The notes beneath the pieces are model-generated. The model saw only the letters and a list, made by a program, of their open reading frames with translations, was not told where the DNA came from and made no database searches. 60,623 nucleotides of DNA, taken from contig CAJPFG010000034.1 of the NCBI GenBank assembly GCA_905339235.1, positions 1 through 60,623 on the forward strand. Reading direction: 5' to 3'. Made by a program: the position numbers and the translations under genes. The stretch is from Phycisphaerales bacterium (lineage in GTDB: Bacteria; Planctomycetota; Phycisphaerae; Phycisphaerales; UBA1924). This document shows, one piece after another, positions 25,443 through 34,470 of this stretch. The stretch's first letter is position 1. Each line of letters starts with the position of its first letter.

Positions 25443-26626
25443 TCCACGCCGCGAACACTCCAGACGCGAAACAGCGTGCCGCCGCGGCGTTTCGATCGGC
25501 GTTCGGCAGCGAGCCGACACTCGTGGCGACCGCGCCCGGGCGGGTCAACCTGATCGGCGAGCACATCGACTACAGCGGGGGCCACGTGCTCCCCTTCGCG
25601 ATCGACCGCGTGTGCGCCGCGGCGGTGGGGCCCGCCGCGGGGCCGGTCTCTCGCGTGTTGGCGGTTGACCTGCATGAAGGCTGGGACGCGCCCGAAAATC
25701 TCATCGAAGCCCTGAATCGAGGCGAAATCCGCCGGGGTTCCTGGCAGTCCTATGTCGGCGGCGTGCTGCATTACGTGGGAGAGACGCTAGGCCAACCGCC
25801 GCGCCTTGACCTTGCCATCGCCACCGACGTGCCCATCGGCGCCGGCCTGTCTAGCTCCGCGGCGGTCGAAGTCGCGGTCGCAACGGCGCTCGAAGCCATG
25901 TGCGGGGCCACGCTCGATCCGCTCGCCAAGGCGCGACTCTGCCAGCGGGCGGAGCATGAGTTTGCGGGGGTGCCGTGCGGGTTGATGGATCAGGCAACGG
26001 CCTGCTTCGCTCGCACCGGTCACGCGCTGCTGCTCGACTGCCGCGCTCCCGCGGCTCACCGCTATGTCCCGATGCCGTCGCCACAGCACGCGGTAATCGT
26101 CGTCTTCGACACTGGCGTCAAGCACGCTCTGGCCGAGGGCGTGTACGCAAAGCTCCGGGACGCGAGCGAATCGGCCGCGCGGAAGTTGGGTGTCGAATAT
26201 CTCTGCGAAGCCGCGCCCGGCGCCCGCGGGTTCGCAGGCGAGGTCGGCCTGAACGACGCCGAATGCCGCGCCGCGGAGCATGCCGTGATCGAGAACCGCC
26301 GGGTGCTCGACGCCGTCGCCGCCCTGGAAGCCCACGACCTCGCACAACTCGGTCGGCTGCTTCTTGCATCTCACGAGTCGCTTCGAGCGATTCTGCGAGT
26401 TTCGTGCGACGAGTTGGACGCTGTAGTTGACGCGGCGGCGGCTCAGCCCGGAGTCTTTGGCGCCCGGATGACCGGAGGCGGGTTCGGCGGGAGCGCGATC
26501 GTGCTGGCCGAGCCCGGAGCCGAGGAGAAACTTGCCCGAAGGCTCACCACGGAAATGCAACCGCGATTCCCCATCGAGTTTCGGGTGTTTCGTGTGGCCT
26601 CAGGTGCAGGCGCGTCCGTCGGATAA
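25439..26626 (+). CDS. galK: Galactokinase
   Basis: Phosphorylates D-galactose at C1 with ATP, first step of the Leloir pathway; GHMP kinase fold. 395 residues, normal length. All signatures are present: APGRVNLIGEHIDYSGGHVLPFAID (in parts, about residues 32-56), the phosphate loop PIGAGLSSSAAVEVA (about 131-145), VPCGLMDQ (catalytic Asp region, about 179-186) and the C-terminal MTGGGFGGSAI. It begins in an ATGA overlap with the membrane-protein gene. galE and galT are not in the window. The gene ends flush against the convergent POT transporter gene, with no base between the stop codons. Confidence 0.93.
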   Translation: MIHAANTPDAKQRAAAAFRSAFGSEPTLVATAPGRVNLIGEHIDYSGGHVLPFAIDRVCAAAVGPAAGPVSRVLAVDLHEGWDAPENLIEALNRGEIRRGSWQSYVGGVLHYVGETLGQPPRLDLAIATDVPIGAGLSSSAAVEVAVATALEAMCGATLDPLAKARLCQRAEHEFAGVPCGLMDQATACFARTGHALLLDCRAPAAHRYVPMPSPQHAVIVVFDTGVKHALAEGVYAKLRDASESAARKLGVEYLCEAAPGARGFAGEVGLNDAECRAAEHAVIENRRVLDAVAALEAHDLAQLGRLLLASHESLRAILRVSCDELDAVVDAAAAQPGVFGARMTGGGFGGSAIVLAEPGAEEKLARRLTTEMQPRFPIEFRVFRVASGAGASVG

Positions 26627-28471
26627 TCAGGTATCCCGACCTCCCGTCAACTTCTTCAGGAGTGGGCCAAAGGCGAGCACGAGAACTCCGACCGTACAGG
26701 AGGTGATCACGAACAGCAGGAAAAAGTCGGCGTACGTGTTCGGGTCTTCGGGCTTGCCGCCGGCGAGATGCCAGGGCAGGTGCTTCTCACCCTTCAAGAT
26801 CGGCTCGACGAGCGCCGCCACCTTGCCGGCCCCGAGGTTGGCGATGAACGAAGAAATGAACCAAACGCCCATGAGTAGCGACATCGACTCCTTGGGGGCC
26901 GCCTTCGTCACGTACGAGAGGCCGGTAGGAGACAGGATGATCTCGCCCATCGTGTGCACGAAGTACGTCCCGACGATGAAAATCATGTGCGCCTTCGCGC
27001 CATCCTTCACCGAGAGCGCTGCGAACACCATGAACAAATAGCCCAGGCCGACCAGGAGAACCCCCATGCCGATCTTGTATGGCTGGGAGGGGTTCTTGTG
27101 CTTCATCGAAAGCCAGGTCCACAGCGCACCCGTGATGGGCGCGAAAACGATGATCAACCATGGGTTCACCGACTGGAACCATGTCGTGGGGATAAGCGCG
27201 AAGTCCGCCACCCATCCGAGCATGCCCAGGGACTTGAGAACGCCAATCGCGCTGATCCCGATCCCGATTACCGCCGGCAAAATCCATGCTCCGGCACGCC
27301 CATGGAGTCCCTTTCGATCCTTCGAAACCACCTTCACCAGCGAAAACCCTGCGCACGCCAGCCCGATGAGGGTGATCACCGCTCCCGTCACCATCGACGG
27401 TTCGTTCGAAAACTTCAGAATCCACTGGGGAATCACCATCGTTCGATCGGTCTCTCGATCGGTAAAGATGTTGAGACTCGAGCCCGCCTGCTCGAACGAC
27501 AGCCAGAACACCGCGTTAAACAGCATGAACAGGAAAATCGACGCGACCGGACCCCGGTCCTCGGGCCGTTGGCGAATGGTGAACACAATCGCCCACGCCG
27601 CCGCCAGGCTGCCCAGCAGCGCGGTCACCCACAAGTTGCTGACGAACGCGTCAATCCGCTTCAGCCATCCAAAATGGAAAGCCACCGCGACTAGCGCGGC
27701 GACCGTGAGCCCCGCCGGAACTAGCACGTAGGAGACATTTGCCTTCTTTTCGTCTTTGGGCAGACCGATTCCCTGCAGGAGCAAGGGCCGAATCAGAACG
27801 TACGCACCAAGCCCCAACAGCATGCCGACCGCCGCGGCTCCAAATCCCCAGTGCCAACCGACTCTCTCTCCAAGCGTGCCCACGATGTACGTTTGAAGCG
27901 CCGCGCCGAGATTGATCCCCATGTAGAAGATGCCGAACGCGCCTTCCCGCCGCGGATCACCCTGCTTGTACAACTGACCAACCATCACCGACACGGACGG
28001 CTTGAAATGGCCGGTGCCGATGACGATGAGCGCCAATCCGAGCACGAAAATCGCCATGGCGAAGGTGCCGCCGGCGAACGCATCCAGCCCCGACACGCCC
28101 AGCACGATGTGGCCCAGTGCAATCAGCAATCCACCCACGATCATCGAGCGGTGTGTGCCGATGAACTTGTCCGCGATCATTCCCCCGAGTATCGGGGTCA
28201 TGTACGCCAACCCGGTATACCACCCGTAGGCGTTGTTCGCGTCGGAGTCGCCCCAACCCGGACCGGGATTGAAACCCGCCTCCTTTCCCGGAGGCGGCAG
28301 CCGCATACCCGAAGTCGGCGACGTGAGGTAGAGGACCAGAATCCCCCGCATTCCGTAGTAGGAAAACCGCTCCCACATCTCTACGAAAAACAGAAGAAAG
28401 AGCCCCATGGGATGGCCCAGGAACGTTCGATCCTGCGGCGAGGCGGGACTCACAGATTGGAACTGGCTCAT
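26627..28471 (-). CDS. POT-family proton-coupled peptide transporter
   Basis: Imports di- and tripeptides with protons (PTR2/POT family of the major facilitator superfamily). 614 residues with about 14 hydrophobic helices. The family signature ERFSYYGMRGIL sits in the first helix (about residues 30-41). The second signature region is GTGHFKPSVSVMVGQLY (about 153-169) followed by FGIFYMGINLGA. An insert around residues 60-85 rich in Pro and Gly is longer than in typical members. ATG 28471 (MSQFQS) is chosen over an upstream start at 28567, which adds a non-homologous arginine-rich lead. It is followed by zero spacing to the convergent galK stop. Confidence 0.9.
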   Translation of the reverse strand: MSQFQSVSPASPQDRTFLGHPMGLFLLFFVEMWERFSYYGMRGILVLYLTSPTSGMRLPPPGKEAGFNPGPGWGDSDANNAYGWYTGLAYMTPILGGMIADKFIGTHRSMIVGGLLIALGHIVLGVSGLDAFAGGTFAMAIFVLGLALIVIGTGHFKPSVSVMVGQLYKQGDPRREGAFGIFYMGINLGAALQTYIVGTLGERVGWHWGFGAAAVGMLLGLGAYVLIRPLLLQGIGLPKDEKKANVSYVLVPAGLTVAALVAVAFHFGWLKRIDAFVSNLWVTALLGSLAAAWAIVFTIRQRPEDRGPVASIFLFMLFNAVFWLSFEQAGSSLNIFTDRETDRTMVIPQWILKFSNEPSMVTGAVITLIGLACAGFSLVKVVSKDRKGLHGRAGAWILPAVIGIGISAIGVLKSLGMLGWVADFALIPTTWFQSVNPWLIIVFAPITGALWTWLSMKHKNPSQPYKIGMGVLLVGLGYLFMVFAALSVKDGAKAHMIFIVGTYFVHTMGEIILSPTGLSYVTKAAPKESMSLLMGVWFISSFIANLGAGKVAALVEPILKGEKHLPWHLAGGKPEDPNTYADFFLLFVITSCTVGVLVLAFGPLLKKLTGGRDT

Positions 28472-28536
28472 GCGTTGTAGATCCTTGTGCTGGCATCGAA
28501 CAGCATACCGAAAGTCGCGCTCCGCGTCCCGCGGCG

Positions 28537-29772
28537 CTATCCGTACCTGCGGGTTCCCCCGCACCACACCCCCTCAACCCACCGATCATCCCACGCATAC
28601 ATCAATGCCCCCAGCGGGTCCGCAGCCTCCCGCCATCGGGAATCCGGCCTCGCAACCACGACATCGCCAGCGCACCCCGCCTCCAGCCGCCCGGTATCCA
28701 CCAATCCCAGCGCCCACGCGTTCCCGCCGGTGATCTGCCACCACGCCTCCGCGCTCGTCGGCGGCCGCGTGCCCCGTTCCTTCGCCGCCTCGATCATCCC
28801 CCGCGCCACCCGCACCATCGACCGGTCCGGACCGCCCGCCACATCGCTCCCCAGCGCGATCTTCACCCCCGCGCTCATCGCCCGCGCCCGATCAAACGTC
28901 CCCGCTCTCAGGAACCGGTTCGCCGTCGGGCAGTGCGCGATCCACGCCCCGCGCATCGCCAGCAACCCCAGTTCCTCATCCGCCAGGTGGATCCCGTGCC
29001 CCAGCAGCGTCCGGTGCCCGAGCAGCCCCGCCCGCTCGTACACCTCCGCGTAGTTCTCGCCACCGTGCAGGCGCTTCACCAGTGCGCACTCCGCTCGCGT
29101 CTCGCTCAGATGCGTCTGCACCACCCACCCCGTCTCCCGCGCCAACCTCCCCGCGCCCTCCAGCATCTCCCGGGAGCACGTCACCGCGAAACGCGGCGTC
29201 ACCGCCGGCTGAATCCGCCCCCGCCCCCGCATCCTCCCCGCCGCGCTCAGCGCCTCCCGCGCGGGCAGCAGCAACTCCGCCGGCGCTTCCCGGTCCATCA
29301 GCACCTGCCCCACGTGCCCCGCGATCCCGTGCTCCGCGAGCACATCGATGGCCGCCTGCGCCGAGGCCGGATGCACCGTCGCGTATGCCGCCACCGCCGT
29401 CGTCCCGAACGAAAGCAGTTGCCTCGCGACGCGCCCGCTCATCTCCGACGCGTAGCGCTCGTCCTCCCATTTCGCTTCCGCCGGGAAGATGGCCTGGTGC
29501 AGCCATTCCAGCAACTCCATCCCGTCCACACCGATGGAATCGAACTGCGGCAGGTGCACGTGCGCATCCACGAAGCCCGGGCAAATGAAGTGCTCGGGAG
29601 ACCCCAGGTCCGCCCGCGGCCCGCTTTCGCCGACATGCACGGCCTCGATCACCCCGCCGCGCATGACCACCCGCCCAAGGGCAACCTCCAGCCCACGCCC
29701 GGTAACCGGCAGCAAAAGCTGCCCTTCCAGCACGATCGCGGACGAGGGCGTTGGAGATTCAGATGTGCTCAT
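28537..29772 (-). CDS. guaD: Guanine deaminase-like amidohydrolase
   Basis: Probably converts guanine to xanthine in purine salvage or breakdown. 411 residues, amidohydrolase fold. Metal ligands are visible: FVDAHVHLPQ (about residues 69-78; the HxxLPQ form is typical of guanine deaminase), QTHLSE (about 213-218), the GHGIHLADEE His, and the final Asp in LGSDVAGG. A long insert near residues 85-110 (ELLEWLHQAIFPAEAKW) also matches guanine deaminases. ATG 29772 (MSTSES) is the most plausible start. It is divergent from the UDP-sugar dehydrogenase gene at 29839 with 66 bases between, where a TATAGT box can be seen on the plus strand. Confidence 0.85.
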   Translation of the reverse strand: MSTSESPTPSSAIVLEGQLLLPVTGRGLEVALGRVVMRGGVIEAVHVGESGPRADLGSPEHFICPGFVDAHVHLPQFDSIGVDGMELLEWLHQAIFPAEAKWEDERYASEMSGRVARQLLSFGTTAVAAYATVHPASAQAAIDVLAEHGIAGHVGQVLMDREAPAELLLPAREALSAAGRMRGRGRIQPAVTPRFAVTCSREMLEGAGRLARETGWVVQTHLSETRAECALVKRLHGGENYAEVYERAGLLGHRTLLGHGIHLADEELGLLAMRGAWIAHCPTANRFLRAGTFDRARAMSAGVKIALGSDVAGGPDRSMVRVARGMIEAAKERGTRPPTSAEAWWQITGGNAWALGLVDTGRLEAGCAGDVVVARPDSRWREAADPLGALMYAWDDRWVEGVWCGGTRRYG

Positions 29773-29838
29773 GCGGCGTTCCGGTATAGTTGCACCTTCC
29801 ATCCTCGTGGGAATACCCCGCCTCCGCGATTCACAACC

Positions 29839-31188
29839 ATGGCCAACAACCACACCCCCGAAACCAGCACGCACGAGATGATCCTCCACGACCGCATCGT
29901 CAAGCGCAAAGCGACGGTGGGGGTGGTGGGCCTGGGCTACGTCGGATTGCCCCTGATCCACGCGATGCACAACGCCGGCTTCACGACGGTCGGCTTCGAC
30001 ATCGACGCGGAGAAGATCCGGCTGCTCAAGGCCGGCAAGCCCTACCTCGAGCACCTCGGCCGCGAGATGTTCCGCGACCTCGCCCGCTCCAAGCGATTCA
30101 CCCCCACGAACAAAGTGAAGGGCCTCGCCAAGTGCGACGCCATCGCCATCTGCGTCCCCACGCCCCTGGGCAAGCATGACGAGCCCGATCTCTCCTACGT
30201 CGTCAACTCCACCGAGATGGTCGCCCGGGTCCTGCACCCGGGCATGCTCGTCTCTCTCGAGTCCACCACCTATCCCGGCACCACCCGCGAGATCTGCAAG
30301 CCCATCCTCGAACGCGGTGGGCTCGTCGCCGGACGCGACTTCTTCCTCTGCTTCAGCCCCGAGCGAGAAGACCCCGGCCGCAAGGGTGTGGAAACGCGCA
30401 CCATCCCGCGCCTCGTCGGCGGGCTCGACCCCGCCAGCGGACGGCTCGGCCACGCCCTCTACTCCGCCGCCGTCGAGCGCGTCATGGCCGTCTCCTCCGC
30501 CGAGGTCGCCGAGAGCGCCAAACTCCTCGAGAACATCTACCGCGCCGTCAACATCGCCCTCGTCAACGAACTCAAGCCCGTCCTCGCCGACATGGGTATT
30601 GACATCTGGGAAGTCATCGCCGCCGCGGCGACCAAACCCTTCGGCTTCCAGCCCTTCTACCCCGGCCCCGGGCTGGGCGGCCACTGCATCCCCATCGATC
30701 CCTACTACCTCACCTACAAGGCCCGCGAGTACGGGCACGTCACCCGCTTCATCGAACTCGCCGGACTCGTCAACCGTCGCATGCCTGAATATGTCGTGGA
30801 ACGCCTCTCCGCGGCCCTTAACCAGGAGAGCAAGTCAGTCAAGGGTTCCCGCATCCTCGTCGTGGGCATCGCCTACAAGCCCGACGTCGATGACGTTCGC
30901 GAGACCCCGGCCGCCGAAGTCATCCGCCTGCTCTCCGAGCGCGGCGCTCAGGTTTCCTACCACGACCCCCACGTCCCGGTTTTTCCATCCATGCGCAAGT
31001 ACCGCTTCGGCCTCCACAGCGTCCGCCTCACCGCCGCCGAGTTGAAGGCCTCCGACGCCGTCCTCATCATCACCGATCACGCGGCCGTGGACTACGCCGC
31101 CATCGGCCGCCACGCACCCCTCGTCGTCGATACGCGCAACGCTATGTCCCGCGTTCGATCGCCCAGCGCCCGTGTCGTCAAGGCCTGA
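29839..31188 (+). CDS. UDP-N-acetyl-sugar / UDP-glucose 6-dehydrogenase family protein
   Basis: Oxidises the C6 hydroxyl of a UDP-sugar to a carboxylate with two NAD+, supplying uronic acids for polysaccharides. 449 residues. The N-terminal NAD-binding GLGYVGLPL motif (about residues 32-40), the PGTTREI region, and the catalytic Cys in GLGGHCIPIDPYYL (about 279-292) are present. The latter wording is more like UDP-GlcNAc 6-dehydrogenase (WbpA/WecC-like) than UDP-glucose dehydrogenase. The C-terminal domain has the IAYKPDVDDVRETPA segment. No glycosyltransferases adjoin it, so the end product is unknown. ATG 29839 is used; a much longer upstream open frame is ignored as antisense to guaD. Confidence 0.92.
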   Translation: MANNHTPETSTHEMILHDRIVKRKATVGVVGLGYVGLPLIHAMHNAGFTTVGFDIDAEKIRLLKAGKPYLEHLGREMFRDLARSKRFTPTNKVKGLAKCDAIAICVPTPLGKHDEPDLSYVVNSTEMVARVLHPGMLVSLESTTYPGTTREICKPILERGGLVAGRDFFLCFSPEREDPGRKGVETRTIPRLVGGLDPASGRLGHALYSAAVERVMAVSSAEVAESAKLLENIYRAVNIALVNELKPVLADMGIDIWEVIAAAATKPFGFQPFYPGPGLGGHCIPIDPYYLTYKAREYGHVTRFIELAGLVNRRMPEYVVERLSAALNQESKSVKGSRILVVGIAYKPDVDDVRETPAAEVIRLLSERGAQVSYHDPHVPVFPSMRKYRFGLHSVRLTAAELKASDAVLIITDHAAVDYAAIGRHAPLVVDTRNAMSRVRSPSARVVKA

Positions 31189-31209
31189 ACCGACCGAGTG
31201 ACTTTGATT

Positions 31210-31228
31210 AAAGATATGCATATCCTTT
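31210..31228. promoter_or_regulatory. AT-rich inverted repeat, candidate operator
   Basis: Nineteen bases with ATATGCATAT at the centre. The arms AAAGATAT and ATATCCTT pair with one mismatch. It stands out as an AT-rich island in very GC-rich DNA, 38 bases before the aminotransferase start. It could be a repressor site or part of a promoter; no matched copy was found elsewhere in the window. Confidence 0.4.
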
Positions 31229-31265
31229 AGTCGATCCGTGGGCTATCCGTTCGACGAGGTGTTGC

Positions 31266-32372
31266 ATGCTCCACGAAGCGGACTTTGAACTCGAAGAAAC
31301 CCCCATCGGTCCCTCCCCAAGGGCCGCGATCGCATTCATGACGCCCTACTCCTCCGGACGCGCTCCCGGGCGACAGGGGCTGATCCTCGACGAGAACGAG
31401 GGCCCCGAGCCTCCGGCGGCGGTTCTCCGCACGCTCCAACGCGTCGCCGCGGAAGCGGTGCGTCGCTACCCCGACGCATCCGCGCTCACCGACCTCATCG
31501 CCGCGCGCCACGGCATCGACGCCTCGCAGGTCTTCGTGACCGCCGGCGCCGATGAGGCGCTCGACCGCCTGTGTCGCGCCTACCTCGAGCCCGGGCGAGA
31601 GGCCATCCTCTCCTCGCCGACGTTCGAGATGCTCGTGCGCTACGTCCGCTTGACCGGCGCAGAACTCGTCCAGATCCCCTGGGTTAACGGCGAGTTCCCG
31701 ACCGCCGATGTCTACAACCACGTTACTTCCCAAACCACCATGGTCGCCGTGGTCTCGCCCAACAACCCCACCGGCCTCGCCGCCCGGGAGGAAGACCTGC
31801 GCGCCGTCGCGGCCGTCTGCCCGCAAGCCCTCGTCGTGCTCGACCATGCCTACGCCGAATATGCCGACCACGATCTCACCGACGTGGCCCTGTCCTTCCC
31901 CAATGTCGTGGTCACACGAACACTCTCGAAAGCCTGGGGTCTCGCCGGCATCCGTGTCGGCTACACCCTCGGCCCGCGCGATGTGATCCGCGCCATGCGA
32001 TCCGCGGGCGCCGCCTATCCCGTCAGCGCCCTCTCCTGCGCCCTGGCCGCCTCCCGGCTCGAAACCGACCACGGCGAACTCCGCGAACACGTCGAGCAGG
32101 TCCGGCGCGAGCGTCAGATGCTCACCATCCTCCTGCGCTCCCTGGGCGCCGTGGTCCCCGACTCTCAGGCCAACTTCATCCTCGCCCGCTGGGCCATCGC
32201 CCGCCCCATGCACGCGGCCCTCACCGACCGCAACGTCTTCGTCAAACTTCTTCCTCCCTCCGGTCCACTCGGCCCCGCCCTGCGAATCGGCTGTCCCGGG
32301 AGCGAGTCCTCCAGCCGCTTCCTGCGATCTTCGATCCTCGAAGCCCACCAGGAAGTCTGCCGGCACGGCTGA
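31266..32372 (+). CDS. PLP-dependent aminotransferase, histidinol-phosphate aminotransferase-like
   Basis: Fold-type I aminotransferase of 368 residues. Visible elements: a LILDENEGPEPP lead (compare LxxNENPxGP in HisC), DASALTDLIAARHG, the VTAGADEALDRLCRAYLEPG phosphate-site loop, VSPNNPTGLAA (about residues 162-172), LDHAYAEYAD (Asp and Tyr contacting PLP) and TRTLSKAWGLAGIRVGY with the Schiff-base Lys in LSKAWG (about residue 224). The DENEG spelling of the HisC start motif is a slight deviation. It may be hisC, but no other histidine genes are nearby. ATG 31266 follows a short leader with the AT-rich palindrome. Confidence 0.85.
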   Translation: MLHEADFELEETPIGPSPRAAIAFMTPYSSGRAPGRQGLILDENEGPEPPAAVLRTLQRVAAEAVRRYPDASALTDLIAARHGIDASQVFVTAGADEALDRLCRAYLEPGREAILSSPTFEMLVRYVRLTGAELVQIPWVNGEFPTADVYNHVTSQTTMVAVVSPNNPTGLAAREEDLRAVAAVCPQALVVLDHAYAEYADHDLTDVALSFPNVVVTRTLSKAWGLAGIRVGYTLGPRDVIRAMRSAGAAYPVSALSCALAASRLETDHGELREHVEQVRRERQMLTILLRSLGAVVPDSQANFILARWAIARPMHAALTDRNVFVKLLPPSGPLGPALRIGCPGSESSSRFLRSSILEAHQEVCRHG

Positions 32373-32428
32373 TCCCGATCGGAAAATCTCCGGTTTCTTC
32401 GGATTCCCGTCTTCCCGCGGCATCCTCC

Positions 32429-32448
32429 GTGTGAAACCATCATCACAC
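32429..32448 (+). promoter_or_regulatory. Small hairpin next to ribosome binding site
   Basis: GTGTGA and TCACAC (six-base stem, eight-base loop) end one base before the GGAG box that serves ATG 32459. The hairpin could modulate access of ribosomes to the exported-protein gene. It is short and may be chance. Confidence 0.3.
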
Positions 32449-32458
32449 TGGAGATGCA

Positions 32459-33496
32459 ATGAAGACTCTCAAGCCTCTGCACCTGCTCGCCCTCGCCGGC
32501 CTCGCCCTCGCCTCACTGACCGCACCCGTCGCGGCCCAGACCGAGAACCCCCCGCCGGCCGTCGTCCCCGCCGATCCCACCAACGCCGCCCTGGTCTACT
32601 GGCGCGCGTGGTCGCTCGAACCCACCAACCTCGCGGATGACATCAAGAACAAGTTCGACTCCGCCAAGGCTGTTGACCCGAAGGGCGAACTCGCCGAGTT
32701 GCTCCGAAAGCCCGAAACCACGCAGGTCATCCGGCAGTTGCTCCACGCCTCAGGCCTCCCCGAATGCGACTTCGGGATCGTCTACTCCGAGGGTTTCATG
32801 GCCCTCCTGCCGCACCTCTCGAAGTTCCGCGCCTCCGCCCGCCTCCTCGCGGCCGACTCCGCGCTCGCCACCGCCGAAGGCCGGATGGACGATGCCGCCG
32901 AGCGTATCGCCGCGATCTACCGCATGAGCCGCCAACTCTCCCGCGAGGGCATCCTCATCTCCTCACTGGTCAGCCCCGCCGTCGGCGGCCTGGCCCACGC
33001 CCAGGTCAAGACCATCGCCGACGCCGGTAAGTTCTCCCCGGCCCAGGCCGCGGCCCTCGTCGCCGAACTCGACGCCTATTCCACCGCCGACCCCTTCGGC
33101 ATGCGGCGCTCCCTCGAAACGGAGGGCTCCGTCATGACCGCGTGGATTGAGAAGAACTTCACCGGCCCGGACGCCGGAGCCCGGTTGGCCGACTCGCTCG
33201 TCAACGATGCCCAACTGGACTCCGACACTCCCGTCGAAGGCATCCGCATCCTGAACGAGGAAGCCTTGCACGCAACCACCGTCCAGATCCGGCAGTACTA
33301 CCGCATGTGCCTCGAAGTCTTTGACCTTCCCGACGCCGAAGACCGCCTCAACGCCCTTGCCAAAGACGTCGCCGACGGCAAGTTCGGCCCCCTCGCGCAC
33401 GTCATGGCCCCGGCCGTAACAAAAATCGTCGCCGCCGACCGCAAGTGCCGCAATGAACTCGCCTCCTCGCGCCAGATCCTCAGCGAAGTGAAGTAA
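32459..33496 (+). CDS. Exported protein of unknown function, linked to an ECF sigma module
   Basis: 345 residues. A textbook signal peptide (MKTLKPLHLLALAGLALASL..., cleavage near VAAQ) predicts export. The mature protein is mainly helical. It has regions such as YWRAWSLEPTNLADDIKNKF (about residues 42-61) and a central block beginning RMDDAAERIAAIYRMSRQLSREG, with no cysteine pattern, membrane helix or enzyme motif I can name. GGAG eight bases before ATG 32459 supports the start. The sigma gene starts six bases after its stop, so it is probably first in a three-gene unit (exported protein, sigma, membrane protein). Confidence 0.65.
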   Translation: MKTLKPLHLLALAGLALASLTAPVAAQTENPPPAVVPADPTNAALVYWRAWSLEPTNLADDIKNKFDSAKAVDPKGELAELLRKPETTQVIRQLLHASGLPECDFGIVYSEGFMALLPHLSKFRASARLLAADSALATAEGRMDDAAERIAAIYRMSRQLSREGILISSLVSPAVGGLAHAQVKTIADAGKFSPAQAAALVAELDAYSTADPFGMRRSLETEGSVMTAWIEKNFTGPDAGARLADSLVNDAQLDSDTPVEGIRILNEEALHATTVQIRQYYRMCLEVFDLPDAEDRLNALAKDVADGKFGPLAHVMAPAVTKIVAADRKCRNELASSRQILSEVK

Positions 33497-33502
33497 TCCG
33501 TC

Positions 33503-34078
33503 ATGCCAGCCGACGACCGCGAACTTCTCCTTCAGGCCAATCGCGGACACCCCGCCGCGGCCGAGGCCCTCTGGGCTCGGCACGCGGCGCCGGTGCTCGC
33601 CTATGCCTCCGCCATCCTCGGCCGCCGCGCCGCCTCCGACGCCGCCGACGACATCGTTCAGCAGGTCTTCTGCCGCATTCTCGAAGCCAGTGAGTCCACG
33701 CTCGCGGCCGTGAACGACCCTCGTGCCTGGTTGCTCGCATCCGCGCGCAACGCCGCGCTCCAGCACCTCCGCGCCGGCCGACGCGAGCACAACCGTCGCG
33801 CCCGCTCTCCCCATCCGGATCGCCCTCAAGCCGCCTCCCAACACACCGACCTCGAGCGCGCCCTGCAAGCCTTGCCACGCCGCCTTCGCGAGATCATCAT
33901 CCTGCGCCACGTCGCCGAACTTTCCTTCGACCAACTCGCCGTCGCCGTCGGCATCCCCCGCTCGACCGCGGCCTCCCGCTATGCCCTCGCCGTCGAACTG
34001 CTCGATGCCTCGATCTCGTCTCACGAATCCCAGCCGCGAACCCAGCCGCGGCCAATCCCCGAGGTGCGCCATGCGTGA
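33503..34078 (+). CDS. ECF-type RNA polymerase sigma factor
   Basis: 191 residues. Region 2 is recognisable in APVLAYASAILGRRAASDAADDIVQQVFCRIL and DPRAWLLASARNAALQHLRAGRRE (about residues 30-95). Region 4 is recognisable in LQALPRRLREIIILRHVAELSFDQLAVAVGIPRSTAASRYALAVELL (in parts, about 117-165), whose PRSTAASRY is the usual PxGTVxSRL recognition helix in altered form. It is third among the ECF factors in the window and differs clearly from the other two. ATG 33503 follows the exported-protein gene by six bases. Its end overlaps the next start by eight bases. Confidence 0.85.
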   Translation: MPADDRELLLQANRGHPAAAEALWARHAAPVLAYASAILGRRAASDAADDIVQQVFCRILEASESTLAAVNDPRAWLLASARNAALQHLRAGRREHNRRARSPHPDRPQAASQHTDLERALQALPRRLREIIILRHVAELSFDQLAVAVGIPRSTAASRYALAVELLDASISSHESQPRTQPRPIPEVRHA

Positions 34079-34427
34079 CCCCCTCCAATCCCAACTCTCC
34101 GCCTGGAGCGAAGCCGCCCGCAAGCCACTTCCCATGCCCACCACGCTCGCCGCGCGCGTGCGTCATCGACGCGTCCAGCGCCTCGCCCCGCCCATCCTCA
34201 CCGCCGCGACCCTGGCACTGACTCTCGTGGCCTCCCTCGTGATCGCTCTCAACCAGGGCCCGGCGCGCCCGCTCTCTCCCTGGGACGGCCCGCCTCGCGG
34301 GGACAGCCTCGCGTTCTTCGATCTTCCACTCCCCCTTACCCCGGTCCGGTGGGCCCCCGCTCAGCCCCTCCGGGCTGGCGACTGCCGCACCCCCGAATGC
34401 GTCGAATCCTGGTTCGAGGGCGGCTGA
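34071..34427 (+). CDS. Small single-pass membrane protein, candidate anti-sigma factor
   Basis: 118 residues. A basic N-terminal part of about 40 residues is followed by one membrane helix (ILTAATLALTLVASLVIAL, about 43-61) and an outer tail of 55 residues with two cysteines near the end (DCRTPEC). The gene overlaps the sigma gene by eight bases and so is translated with it, fitting a small membrane-bound regulator. There is no zinc anti-sigma motif. It is convergent with psuG, leaving 43 bases. Confidence 0.6.
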   Translation: MRDPLQSQLSAWSEAARKPLPMPTTLAARVRHRRVQRLAPPILTAATLALTLVASLVIALNQGPARPLSPWDGPPRGDSLAFFDLPLPLTPVRWAPAQPLRAGDCRTPECVESWFEGG

Positions 34428-34470
34428 CACCGGTGCCTTGTGGCTTGATGCCTTCCGGTTCTCTTCACCC

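Noticed and set aside
28933..29838. Long upstream extension of the UDP-sugar dehydrogenase
   Set aside because: The extension is antisense to guaD and very rich in Arg and His. The family N-terminus begins at the ATG at 29839.
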